Source: Taklimakanibacter albus
GTDB taxonomy: Bacteria; Pseudomonadota; Alphaproteobacteria; Rhizobiales; Aestuariivirgaceae
Assembly (NCBI RefSeq): GCF_016595235.1
Contig: NZ_JAENHL010000007.1
Coordinates: 600,855-664,854, forward strand
Length of the DNA stretch: 64,000 nt
Direction of reading: 5' to 3'
A program made the translations under genes and the position numbers. Positions 11,267 to 19,199 of this stretch are shown one piece after another (the first letter of the stretch is position 1; each line of letters opens with the position of its first letter). The notes beneath the pieces are model-generated. The model saw only the letters and a list, made by a program, of their open reading frames with translations. It was not told the origin of the DNA and searched no databases.

Positions 11267-11344
11267 CCAGGGATTTGTCAAAGCTCCGCGATTTAAAGAC
11301 AAAGGGCCGCTGCAGGGATCTTGTGAATCCCTGGAGCGACCCTT
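11267..11344. repeat. Dyad in the BKACE upstream region
   Basis: A 9-bp perfect inverted repeat (CCAGGGATT 11267-11275, AATCCCTGG 11336-11344) encloses 60 nt upstream of the BKACE gene. It could be an operator pair or incidental structure. The region 11227-11428 contains no convincing gene. Confidence 0.35.
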
Positions 11345-11428
11345 GCCTCAGCTACGGGACGGCTCCTGCTGCCGAGACTACCTGGAAAACGCCCGCAACC
11401 GCGGTTGGTTTCCTATGCAGGTCAAAAT

Positions 11429-12649
11429 TTATTCTGCAGGAACTTCGGCTGGCCGGCGCTGACGCAGGACGACCTGCGCCAGGACGAAGGTGATGAGCGC
11501 ACAGGCCGAGATCCCCGCCACCATCGGAAATGCCGTACCGTCAACGAAGAGCCCGACGACCGCCATCGCGACCGCGCCGGCCGCGAAATGCAAGGTGCCC
11601 ATGAGCGCCGAGGCCGTGCCGGCGATCTCGCCATGCTCCTCGAGCGCCAGCACCGCGGTGGTCGGAATGACCAGCCCCAGGAAGCCGCAGCCGATGAACA
11701 TCAGCACCGCCAGCACATCGAGACGGTCCACGCCCAAGGCGAACAGCACGAAGAGCGCCGTGATCGCCGCGAAATAGCCGACGACCGCGATGCGCACGAC
11801 GCGCGTCAGGCCGAAGCGGTCGGCGAGCTTGCCGGTGAATTGCGACACCGCGAAGAACGACACCGCATTGATCGAGAAGAACACGCTGTAGAGCGTCGGC
11901 GTCAGGCCGTAATGGCCGATCAGCACGAAGGGCGAATTGGCGAGATAGACGAAGAAGCTCGCAATGCCGAAGCCGCCGATGAAGGTGAGCGCCAGGAAGT
12001 TGGCATCGGAAAACAGCAGCCGGTAGGCCGACAGCGCGCTGCCGACGCCGCTTTCGACGCGCAGCGCCTTAGGCCGCGTTTCGGGCAGCATCGTCGCGAT
12101 CATGACGATGCCGGCGAGCGCCGCCACCGTGACCACCCAGAATACGGCGCGCCAGTCGGCCAGCTCGATGACGATCGAGCCGGTGAGCGGCGCCAGGATC
12201 GGCGAGATGCTGAACACCAGCATGAGCAGCGACATCATGCGCGCCGCATCGATGCCGGTATGCAGGTCACGCACCACGGCGCGTGAGATGACCATGCCGG
12301 CGCAGGCGCCGATTCCCTGGATGAAGCGGAAGATGTTGAGCGTGGTGATGTCCGGCGCCAGCGCGCAGCCCACGCCGCCGACGGCGAACAGCGCCAAGCC
12401 GATATAAAGCGGCAGCTTGCGGCCATACATGTCGGACAGCGGGCCGAAGACGAGCTGGAAACCGCCGAAAGAAACGAAGAACAGCATCAGGCTGAGCTGC
12501 ACCGCTTTGATATCGGCATTGAGGCTCTGGCCGATGGTCGGCAGCGCCGGCAGATACATGTCGATGGCGAAGGGGCCGATGGCCGACAGCAGCCCCAGAA
12601 TCACGGCATTGCGGATAAAGCGCGCCTGCATGGTGTAAAGATCCCTCAT
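11429..12649 (-). CDS. Bcr/CflA-type MFS multidrug efflux transporter
   Basis: Inner-membrane proton-coupled drug exporter with about 12 hydrophobic helices in 406 aa. Family marks are DMYLPALPTIGQ in helix 1, the motif-A loop PLSDMYGRKLPLY between helices 2 and 3, and FIQGIGACAGMVISRAVVRD in helices 4-5. GTG 12661 and ATG 12631 are alternative starts. It is divergent from a TetR regulator gene with the intergenic dyad described below, the usual arrangement for a ligand-induced efflux pump. Substrates cannot be read from sequence. Confidence 0.88.
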   Translation of the reverse strand: MRDLYTMQARFIRNAVILGLLSAIGPFAIDMYLPALPTIGQSLNADIKAVQLSLMLFFVSFGGFQLVFGPLSDMYGRKLPLYIGLALFAVGGVGCALAPDITTLNIFRFIQGIGACAGMVISRAVVRDLHTGIDAARMMSLLMLVFSISPILAPLTGSIVIELADWRAVFWVVTVAALAGIVMIATMLPETRPKALRVESGVGSALSAYRLLFSDANFLALTFIGGFGIASFFVYLANSPFVLIGHYGLTPTLYSVFFSINAVSFFAVSQFTGKLADRFGLTRVVRIAVVGYFAAITALFVLFALGVDRLDVLAVLMFIGCGFLGLVIPTTAVLALEEHGEIAGTASALMGTLHFAAGAVAMAVVGLFVDGTAFPMVAGISACALITFVLAQVVLRQRRPAEVPAE

Positions 12650-12770
12650 CGTGAGCTGCACCGGCGTCCGGCGGCAGCTTCGAAACTATTGAATTCCCTC
12701 AGAAAGTCGGGCCCAGCGAGACAACGGGGGCAACTCGGCACGCCCTCGCTGGACAAGTTAGCCCAAATTA

Positions 12771-12809
12771 TTGGACATAGTTGTCAAAACAGTCAAGCCC
12801 TCTTATTAT
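12771..12809 (+). promoter_or_regulatory. tetR promoter with overlapping dyad operator
   Basis: A sigma-70-type promoter reads TTGTCA (12781-12786), 17-bp spacer, TATTAT (12804-12809). An imperfect dyad, TTGGACATAGTTGTCAA (12771-12787), covers the -35 box and is a plausible autoregulatory TetR site. Predicted transcription starts almost at the ATG 12819, so the mRNA may be leaderless or nearly so. The divergent pump gene begins 120 bp away and could be controlled from the same site. Confidence 0.6.
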
Positions 12810-12818
12810 CCGGCCGAC

Positions 12819-13481
12819 ATGACAGAAATGGTCAGCACCAGCCCGGCCCCCTCGCCCTCAAGGAGCCATGCCGCCAAGCGGCTCTCCATCCTCGAAGCGG
12901 CGACCATGATCTTCTGCCGGGACGGTTTCGCCAGCGCCAGCATCGAGACGATCGCCGCCGAAGCGGGTGTCTCGCGCCAGACCATCTACAATCACTATAG
13001 CGACAAGGAGAAGCTGTTCACCGCCGTGGTGAAGGACATGACCGAGCGCGCCAATGCAGGTCTCTTCGCCACCCTCGCGGGCTTCCCCGAACGCCCCTCC
13101 GATCTCGCAGCCGAACTTGTCGATTTCGCGACGAGGCTCGCGTCGAATTGCCTGTGCAACCGTGACTGCATCGCGCTGCGTAAACTGATCCAGGCGGAGG
13201 GCGAGCGTTATCCTGAGCTCTTCGCGCCGTGGCGGGCGCTTGGGCCCGAGCGCGCCTGGGCGGCGATCGGCGCGCGTTTCGCCAAATTGCATCATCTGGG
13301 TTATCTCGACATCGATGATCCCGATATCGCGGCGCGCCAGTTTCAGGCTCTCGTCAATGCCGATCTCTTTGTCGGCTCGCTGCTCGGCGACAAGCCGACC
13401 GACGCGCAAGTGCGCGCCGCAGCGGTTGCCGCGGTCAGGACCTTCCTCAAGGCCTATGGCAAGACTGCTGCCAAACATTAG
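12819..13481 (+). CDS. TetR/AcrR family repressor
   Basis: DNA-binding regulator of 220 aa. The helix-turn-helix is SIETIAAEAGVSRQTIYNHYSDKEKLF, the clear TetR consensus, and the C-terminal ligand domain resembles the AefR-type group. The start is ATG 12819 because a good promoter lies directly upstream (12781-12809); an ATG-like start at 12771 would fall within that promoter. It is divergent from the Bcr/CflA pump and most probably represses it until a toxic ligand binds. Confidence 0.88.
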   Translation: MTEMVSTSPAPSPSRSHAAKRLSILEAATMIFCRDGFASASIETIAAEAGVSRQTIYNHYSDKEKLFTAVVKDMTERANAGLFATLAGFPERPSDLAAELVDFATRLASNCLCNRDCIALRKLIQAEGERYPELFAPWRALGPERAWAAIGARFAKLHHLGYLDIDDPDIAARQFQALVNADLFVGSLLGDKPTDAQVRAAAVAAVRTFLKAYGKTAAKH

Positions 13482-13591
13482 CGCGGGTGCGAAAAAGTGG
13501 ACACCGGTTTTTCGCAAGAACCCGCGCTAACATATAAGAATCGATCACGTTTATGAGTTTGGATCGTAAACGATCCAAACTCATCGTGATC
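13480..13591. repeat. Hyphomicrobiales-type double-hairpin intergenic repeat, copy 1
   Basis: Two adjacent hairpins. The first has arms AGCGCGGGT (13480-13488) and ACCCGCGCT (13520-13528) with inner GCGAAAAA/TTTTTCGC pairing. The second has a perfect 14-bp stem ATGAGTTTGGATCG (13553-13566) and CGATCCAAACTCAT (13571-13584), extended by GATCACG/CGTGATC. The same two modules, in reverse orientation, occur at 36963-37073. It begins at the tetR stop codon and may terminate that transcript. Confidence 0.8.
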
Positions 13592-13658
13592 TGACAGCAG
13601 ACATCTTTAGGGTACTGCGGTAGTCTCACCCCGCCCAATTCCTCCCGGAGATCATCGC

Positions 13659-14468
13659 ATGGCCAAAACTTCCACCGGAAAAATCCGCGTCGGCATCGGC
13701 GGCTGGACCTTCGAGGACTGGCGCGGCACCTTCTATCCCAAAGGCCTGGCGCAGAAGCGCGAGCTCGAATATGCGAGCCAGCATCTCACCGCGATCGAGA
13801 TCAACGGCACCTATTATGGCAGTCAGAAGCCGGAAAGCTTCGCGCGCTGGCGCGACGAGACGCCGGAAGATTTCGTCTTTTCGGTGAAAGGCACGCGTTT
13901 CAGCACCAATCGTCGCGTGCTGGCGGAAGCCGGCCAGTCGGTCGAACGTTTCATCACGAGCGGCATCACGCAGCTGAAAGAGAAGCTCGGCCCCATCAAC
14001 TGGCAGTTCCTGCCGACCAAGCAGTTCGATCCCGCCGATTTCGAGGCCTTCCTCAAGCTTCTCCCCGACGAGCAGGACGGCCTGGCGCTGCGCCATGTTG
14101 TCGAAGTGCGCCATCCGAGCTTCAGGGCGCCGGACTTCATCGAGCTGTTGCGCAAATACAAGGTGGCGACGGTCTATACCGACAAGGAGAGCTTCCCCGA
14201 GATCGCCGATGTGACGGCGCCTTTCGTCTATGCGCGCCTGCAGCGCATGTCGGAGAAGATCGAGACCGGTTATGCGCCCAAGGCGCTCGACGACTGGGCG
14301 AAGCGCGCCAAGGCCTGGGCCGAAGGCGGGACGCCGAACGATCTCGAAACCGTCGCCAAGCCGGAAGCCAAGCCGCCCAAATCGCGCGATGTCTTCGTCT
14401 TCATGATCAACGGCTTCAAGCCCAAGGCGCCGGCAGCGGCGATGTCGCTGATCGAAAGATTGAAATAA
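13659..14468 (+). CDS. DUF72 (YecE-like) protein
   Basis: A 269-aa TIM-barrel-like protein of the DUF72 family. Family marks are IRVGIGGWTFEDWRGTFYP at the N-terminus, YASQHLTAIEINGTYYG, FSVKGTRF, and the C-terminal DVFVFMINGFKPKAPAAAM. The biochemical role of the family is unsettled. A GGAG lies about 10 nt before ATG 13659. It is the last high-GC gene before the AT-richer defence-like insert, so its 3' end marks the left edge of that insert. Confidence 0.9.
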   Translation: MAKTSTGKIRVGIGGWTFEDWRGTFYPKGLAQKRELEYASQHLTAIEINGTYYGSQKPESFARWRDETPEDFVFSVKGTRFSTNRRVLAEAGQSVERFITSGITQLKEKLGPINWQFLPTKQFDPADFEAFLKLLPDEQDGLALRHVVEVRHPSFRAPDFIELLRKYKVATVYTDKESFPEIADVTAPFVYARLQRMSEKIETGYAPKALDDWAKRAKAWAEGGTPNDLETVAKPEAKPPKSRDVFVFMINGFKPKAPAAAMSLIERLK

Positions 14469-14591
14469 ACAGCAATTCAATCTTAAATTGCAAGACATCA
14501 GTCATTATGCAGCCTTTTTTGGCACAGCTGCTATTGCAATTCCAACACGAATCCACTGGAATGCCCTCTTTACGTAACGAGAGGCTCGATT

Positions 14592-15848
14592 GTGAATTTT
14601 GGCCCAGGCCACACATTAGATACATCGGATCCTGGAGACGATGTTGCTTTGCGTTTTCTGTATCAACACTGCTACGCCGCAATCAATGCAATCAGACTTC
14701 TCACAAAAGCGACAGACGTTGAAGAAATCATTTGCGAGAATCACGAAGATATTCTCGTAAAACATTACAATGGCGACTTCATCGCAATACAAGTCAAGAG
14801 TCGAGCCACAGACCAGGACCACTTCAAAGCCAACGAAAACACTATTGTATCAGCGCTCTGCAGATTCTGCGCACTCGACAAGAAATTTCCCAATACCTTT
14901 GCAAGCTTTGAAATAGTCACCAATCACAGCTTCTGGATCAACATTGAAGACCAAAGAAATCTTCCCTGGCTATTGCGAGAGGCGCAGACCCGTCAGAGCT
15001 TGAAGGGGTTGAAAACAGAACATCCACTGAGGCAACTGACGGAAAAGCTTTGCAGCACGTCAAACTGCAATACGTCTGAAGTATTTTCGACATTGAAGAA
15101 GATACTACTCAATGGCCACGGTACTGACATCGCCAGCATTCGACACAATGTTAGGGACGCGCTCGCTGAGTGCCCGGGAATTGGCAACTTGCCATTCTCT
15201 TGCGTTTGTCGAATCGCCGAATCTCTTATCGGCTTAGCTCGTGACGCGTCCACCAGACTTCTAAGCGGTCCGATCACTGATCTATACGCTGCCGGCACCC
15301 ACTTCTCGGAAGTGAGTGTCGATCAGCGCCTAGAGGGCAAGCGTATCCGTAAAGTCCAAGTCACAAACATAATCGACGATCTGAAGAACAGACATCTCAC
15401 ATTCGAGAATCTGGACATCTCGCACTTGCTAGTCGCGGACGACTTTCCTTCGACCCTACGAACAATGGTTGAAAAGATGGCACGAGGTGGAGTCGAAGCA
15501 CTTCGCGTCTTGGACATGGAAGATCTTGTGCATTCTCTTGAAGCTCTTCTGCTCAGATGGACAAACCAATATGGTCACGAAGAAGCAACAAGCAGATACA
15601 GAAACGTACTTCGAATTGTACAATCCGAAGCTGTCGAAGCTCAAGTCATTGCGGAAAAGACTGGAGCACCCTACGGCTCAAAAATGTATAGCGATCTACG
15701 TAGGCGGCTCAATGACCGCTGCAATGAGGACCCGGATCAAATCTATCGATGTCGTCCCGAACACCTAATGGGAGCAGCTGGGGTATTGACAGAAAAATGT
15801 AAGACTTGGTGGTCGCCTCAATTTACTCCCGTTGGAGATAAGAGATGA
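14592..15848 (+). CDS. Cap4/DUF4297-like nuclease component of an ABC-3C-like system
   Basis: Protein of 418 aa. The first 90 residues have the layout of the dsDNA endonuclease domain of Cap4/DUF4297 proteins: DPGDDVALRFLYQ, then acidic E49 and E52-D53 in ENHEDILV, then Q67-V68-K69-S70, matching a PD-(D/E)XK core of the E/D...QxK type. The remaining 330 residues are unassigned and could carry a target-sensing region. GTG 14592 is preceded by a GAGAGG site. The stop overlaps the next ATG by 4 bp. In ABC-3C systems the effector component is usually a nuclease, so this is probably the toxic effector. Family names are from recall, not search. Confidence 0.65.
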   Translation: MNFGPGHTLDTSDPGDDVALRFLYQHCYAAINAIRLLTKATDVEEIICENHEDILVKHYNGDFIAIQVKSRATDQDHFKANENTIVSALCRFCALDKKFPNTFASFEIVTNHSFWINIEDQRNLPWLLREAQTRQSLKGLKTEHPLRQLTEKLCSTSNCNTSEVFSTLKKILLNGHGTDIASIRHNVRDALAECPGIGNLPFSCVCRIAESLIGLARDASTRLLSGPITDLYAAGTHFSEVSVDQRLEGKRIRKVQVTNIIDDLKNRHLTFENLDISHLLVADDFPSTLRTMVEKMARGGVEALRVLDMEDLVHSLEALLLRWTNQYGHEEATSRYRNVLRIVQSEAVEAQVIAEKTGAPYGSKMYSDLRRRLNDRCNEDPDQIYRCRPEHLMGAAGVLTEKCKTWWSPQFTPVGDKR

Positions 15849-16411
15849 CTCTCGACCTTGTCGATATTCTCACTTCTCTCGACAAGGATGAAGACATCCA
15901 TCTTGCTCGCATCTTAGTGCTCTTGAAAGCCTTTAATCGCCCGGAGGGCCCCGCAATTGAAGGCATTACAAAACTAGCAAAACTGGACTTTCTGTTACGC
16001 TATCCATCGTGCCTTGAAAAAGCACTCCTCGCCCGCGGTGTTTCTCCTAAAAGCATCCCCGTTGATGACTACGAGAGACTTGCGATCGAAGCGCGGATGA
16101 TCCGATACAGATACGGTCCTTGGGATCACAGATACCGGCGGTTTCTAAATATTCTGGCAGCAAGACGACTTGTTACTGTGCGAACAGATGGTCGGACAAT
16201 TCAGATTGACCTCACAGTGACTGGCGACAAGCTAGCAGAGAGCCTGTCGAACCGCGAAGGCTTCAAACGCGTATTTGAGCGGGCCCTCCTACTGAAAAAA
16301 CACCTAGATCTCAAAGCGAGAAGACTGATGGAATTCATTTATGAACTTTTCCCTGAACTCACAACTCTAGAGTTCAACGAGGGCATCACCTTTATCGGCA
16401 AAACGAAATGA
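15845..16411 (+). CDS. Putative ABC-3C middle component
   Basis: Small helix-rich protein of 188 aa with a winged-helix-like centre (ILVLLKAF..., LDFLLRYPSCLEKALLARG, RFLNILAARRLVTVRTDGRTIQIDLT, with a beta-hairpin after the second helix). It overlaps both neighbours by 4 bp. Short proteins in this position, between a nuclease-like gene and a Rad50-like ATPase, are the middle components of ABC-3C systems, thought to bridge ATPase and effector. I recognise the position and size rather than a firm motif. A stand-alone transcription factor is less likely because of the tight coupling. Confidence 0.6.
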   Translation: MTLDLVDILTSLDKDEDIHLARILVLLKAFNRPEGPAIEGITKLAKLDFLLRYPSCLEKALLARGVSPKSIPVDDYERLAIEARMIRYRYGPWDHRYRRFLNILAARRLVTVRTDGRTIQIDLTVTGDKLAESLSNREGFKRVFERALLLKKHLDLKARRLMEFIYELFPELTTLEFNEGITFIGKTK

Positions 16412-18348
16412 AATTCATATTGGAAGCGCTAGTCCTCTTCTGCAAGCAGAGTGAAGAACGCATTGAGTTTTCTCGCCATCTCTCATTTTTTCACGGAGAA
16501 ATGTCTACAGGAAAATCTACCATAGCTGAGTTAATCAACTTCTGCCTTGGCGGCGCGCTAAAAAAAACACCGGCTATCAGTAGCGAGATGATTGGCACTC
16601 ACCTCCGCGCAACAGTCGGAAACACCGAAGCTCTCATAGAACGGGGAGCAACACTCTCAACTTCGGTAGAGGTTACGTGGAAATCTGACACAGAATCGGG
16701 TCGAGACAATTTCCCGCTAACAGCGGGCTCTCAACCACTCATCGGAGACGATATATTCAACTACAGCGATTTTCTGCTACGCCACCTTGGCTCGCCACTT
16801 CTTAAAGTACGGAGCCGTAAGAGCGATCCCGACTCCGAACTCCATCGTATAAGCTTCAGAGATTTCTTCAAATTCTGCTACCTAGATCAACCAGATCTAG
16901 ATTCCAGCTTTTTTCTTCTTGAGCAACCAGTACGGCAAGAGAAGTCAAAAGATGTACTGCGCTATGTTCTAGGATTGCACAGCGATCGCCTCAGCGCACT
17001 ACAAACAGAACTAGCAGATATTCGACAAAAGCAACGGACGATGAGAGAGGCCGCCAAGCAAATCGGCGATTTTCTTGAGCGGTATGGGTTCAGTTCGCAA
17101 GAGCAGATTTCGGCTGAAATAGACGGCCTCAATGACGAAGAGGAGAAAATTAAGTCTGAAATCAGTCAGCAAAGAAATACTCAGACACCCGGAATGACCG
17201 TTGCTGAAGAGGATGCCGCCCAAATTTCAGCGTTAACAAGGACGATCGAAAGCAAGAGACAGGCAATAGTTGAGATTGATCAGCGCCTCCACGAGCAGAG
17301 ATCTCTCATAGCTGAATTCATAACGATGAAATTCAAGATAGCTAGATCATCGACCGCATCTGAACTCCTAAGCGGCGCTGAGTTTCATGCCTGCCCAGCT
17401 TGCGGAACGGAATTAGCCGACGCGATAAGTCGAGCAACTTGCTTACTATGCAAGTCAGACTTGGGCAAAGCACCAGGCGGCCTCCCAGGAGGCAATGCGG
17501 TGATTGAGCGGGATCTATCTGACAGAATTGAAGACCTTAAGCGCTCTGTGGCAAGATTGGATCGCTCACTCGAGCGTCAAAACAAGGAAGCAGATAGAAT
17601 TTCCGTTGAACGAGCGATATTGCAAGCAAGAATCGACAATGCCCGCAGACAAGTAGAGTCCGAGTACATTCAACGCGCCAGGAAACTAGAGGCTCGACGA
17701 GGTGCAATCGGCGAACGCCGATCGCTTTTAGTTCGTATTAAGGAGATGCCAAATGACGTTGAACGCAAGTTGCGCGAGGCCGACGCGTTCAGTGCTCAGA
17801 TCAGCGAATTAGAAAGAGAAATCGAAAACGAACAGGCACGCTTCGAGAAGGGACGTCAAAACATCCAATCCTTGGAACTAAACTTCCATAGCATCTTGCA
17901 GGCGATTCACTTTCCGGAATTTAAGCCGCAGGACCGCATATCTCTAAACCAAAAATCATGGCTACCCTATGTATATCCCGCAGGCGATGAACAGCGAGCT
18001 TGGACATTCAACGATGCTGGAAGTGGCGGGAAGATGGTCCTTTTTAAGATATGTTTTGCACTGGCCCTACATGTTACCGCGGCCCAAAATTCACTTCCAC
18101 TTCCTCATGTTATTATCATTGACTCTCCGATGAAGAATATTACGCCAGACATTAATCCGGAGGTATTTGAGTACTTCTATCAGGAGGTCTATCGCCTCTT
18201 AAAGGAGGAGTTGAACGACTGGCAGTGCATTCTAATTGATCAAACATATCATGCACCCCCACCAGATTTTGGTGAACATGTTGAACGGCGATTGACGAAG
18301 AGTGAGCCGAAGTATCCGCCGCTAATTGGATACTATCATGGGCACTAG
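16408..18348 (+). CDS. Rad50/SMC-like ATPase with zinc hook (ABC-3C ATPase)
   Basis: ABC-type ATPase of 646 aa. Walker A GEMSTGKST is at 30-38. Two coiled-coil arms (about 195-310 and 365-490) flank a four-cysteine element, C329-x2-C332 and C345-x2-C348, like a Rad50 zinc hook. The C-terminal lobe has the signature-like DAGSGGKMVLFKICFALAL (537-553) and Walker B VIIIDSP (569-574), where D572 is followed by Ser instead of the usual Glu/Gln. Its head domains should dimerise around DNA or a protein ligand and gate the nuclease encoded upstream. RecN and DUF3732-type ATPases are the main alternatives. Confidence 0.75.
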   Translation: MKFILEALVLFCKQSEERIEFSRHLSFFHGEMSTGKSTIAELINFCLGGALKKTPAISSEMIGTHLRATVGNTEALIERGATLSTSVEVTWKSDTESGRDNFPLTAGSQPLIGDDIFNYSDFLLRHLGSPLLKVRSRKSDPDSELHRISFRDFFKFCYLDQPDLDSSFFLLEQPVRQEKSKDVLRYVLGLHSDRLSALQTELADIRQKQRTMREAAKQIGDFLERYGFSSQEQISAEIDGLNDEEEKIKSEISQQRNTQTPGMTVAEEDAAQISALTRTIESKRQAIVEIDQRLHEQRSLIAEFITMKFKIARSSTASELLSGAEFHACPACGTELADAISRATCLLCKSDLGKAPGGLPGGNAVIERDLSDRIEDLKRSVARLDRSLERQNKEADRISVERAILQARIDNARRQVESEYIQRARKLEARRGAIGERRSLLVRIKEMPNDVERKLREADAFSAQISELEREIENEQARFEKGRQNIQSLELNFHSILQAIHFPEFKPQDRISLNQKSWLPYVYPAGDEQRAWTFNDAGSGGKMVLFKICFALALHVTAAQNSLPLPHVIIIDSPMKNITPDINPEVFEYFYQEVYRLLKEELNDWQCILIDQTYHAPPPDFGEHVERRLTKSEPKYPPLIGYYHGH

Positions 18349-18398
18349 GATCTCACACTCCGTTACGGTCAGTGGGCCCCAGGTGAGAGTGAGACAAC

Positions 18399-19004
18399 AT
18401 GAAGAATACACAAGCTGTAATTACGCGCATGACTCAGGGAATCGACGAGGAGTTCAAGACTGTAGATTTGGTCCTGTTGTCAGGTGCGAGCACAATGTGT
18501 GTCGACGCCTTTTGCCTAACTTGGATCAAGTTTGAGAGACAGTTAAGAAAACTCGCAGCCAACCTTCTCTTCCAAGCTTCCGACCTCTTGGAAGACGACG
18601 AGGACTCGAAGTCTAAGCTGCGCGCCGCACTAGCTCGAAAGAGTAAGCTAAACCACAATCGTTTCATTCACGGGATTGAGAAGCTCACAGCCACTACCGC
18701 GAGGCAAATCATGGGCAACGACTATAAAAGCCTAAGACGCTCCATCGAGACAGCATACACCTACAGAAACAAGCTCTTTCATGGTCAGCAAACTGGGCAC
18801 AACCTTAATCAAGAACAACTTATGCTAGTGCAGAGTGACGTGCGGCAATGGTGCGAAATCCTCGCTCAAGAAGGGTTTTCGCGTTTTGGCTATGACGGAT
18901 TTTCCCGCAACTCGCTGCATAAGACAAACAGGCCGGAAGTAGTTGAACTAGTGGACCACGCCCTCACTCCTAGCGGTTGGAACGATTTCATAGAGAAGCT
19001 TTGA
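18399..19004 (+). CDS. HEPN-like protein, candidate RNase toxin or accessory factor
   Basis: Predominantly helical protein of 201 aa with the motif RNKLFHG, i.e. R123-N-x3-H128, the Rx4-6H signature of HEPN ribonucleases, at the end of a helix (ETAYTYRNKLFHG). The preceding helices (residues 36-60 and 110-122) fit a HEPN four-helix bundle. It lies 50 bp after the ATPase gene, in the same AT-richer segment. HEPN proteins often act as RNases in abortive infection. It could be a fourth component of the system or an independent passenger gene. The downstream stretch is uncharacterised. Confidence 0.6.
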   Translation: MKNTQAVITRMTQGIDEEFKTVDLVLLSGASTMCVDAFCLTWIKFERQLRKLAANLLFQASDLLEDDEDSKSKLRAALARKSKLNHNRFIHGIEKLTATTARQIMGNDYKSLRRSIETAYTYRNKLFHGQQTGHNLNQEQLMLVQSDVRQWCEILAQEGFSRFGYDGFSRNSLHKTNRPEVVELVDHALTPSGWNDFIEKL

Positions 19005-19133
19005 TAGGGCAACAGAAGGAGATTTAGGGCCCGAGGGAGATCGCGCATAACGACCTGGGGATCGGTGACGGAGTTCAATGAAAAAAGGGCGGCCGCCTGG
19101 ATTAAAAGCTGCCTTACTTAGTCCAAAAGCTAA

Positions 19134-19162
19134 TTGACATCAGCACAGCTTGTTCTTATTAT
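19134..19162 (+). promoter_or_regulatory. dinB sigma-70 promoter
   Basis: TTGACA (19134-19139), exactly 17 bp, TATTAT (19157-19162). It is one of the best promoter matches in the window and predicts a start near 19169, 30 nt before the dinB ATG. Upstream in-frame starts of dinB (19134, 19161) fall inside it and are therefore unlikely. Confidence 0.8.
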
Positions 19163-19166
19163 GTTC
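19152..19166 (+). promoter_or_regulatory. LexA (SOS) box GTTC-N7-GTTC
   Basis: GTTC (19152-19155), seven bases TTATTAT, GTTC (19163-19166). This is the exact alphaproteobacterial LexA operator, and it encloses the dinB -10 box, so LexA binding would block RNA polymerase directly. It predicts DNA-damage induction of dinB. Confidence 0.85.
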
Positions 19167-19199
19167 CAGGCAATTCGGAGCGTCACGAAGACCACCGGA

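Larger units (their letters stand above)
14592..19004 (+). other. AT-richer horizontally acquired segment: ABC-3C-like conflict system plus HEPN protein
   Basis: Four co-directional genes whose base and codon use (many AAA, GAA, TTG, CTA codons) differ visibly from the high-GC flanks. The first three are joined by 4-bp ATGA overlaps; the fourth follows after 50 bp. The left edge lies in 14469-14591 after the DUF72 gene and the right edge in 19005-19133 before dinB. I saw no integrase, tRNA or convincing flanking repeats, so the mode of acquisition is not visible. Confidence 0.75.

Noticed and set aside
14520-14537. TGGCACAGCTGCTATTGC as a sigma-54 promoter before the ABC-3C genes
   Set aside because: The GG-to-GC spacing is 13 instead of 10 bases, which does not allow sigma-54 recognition.
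14592-19133. Prophage or integrative element carrying the defence genes
   Set aside because: No integrase, excisionase, tRNA target or flanking direct repeat could be identified, so only horizontal transfer by composition is claimed.
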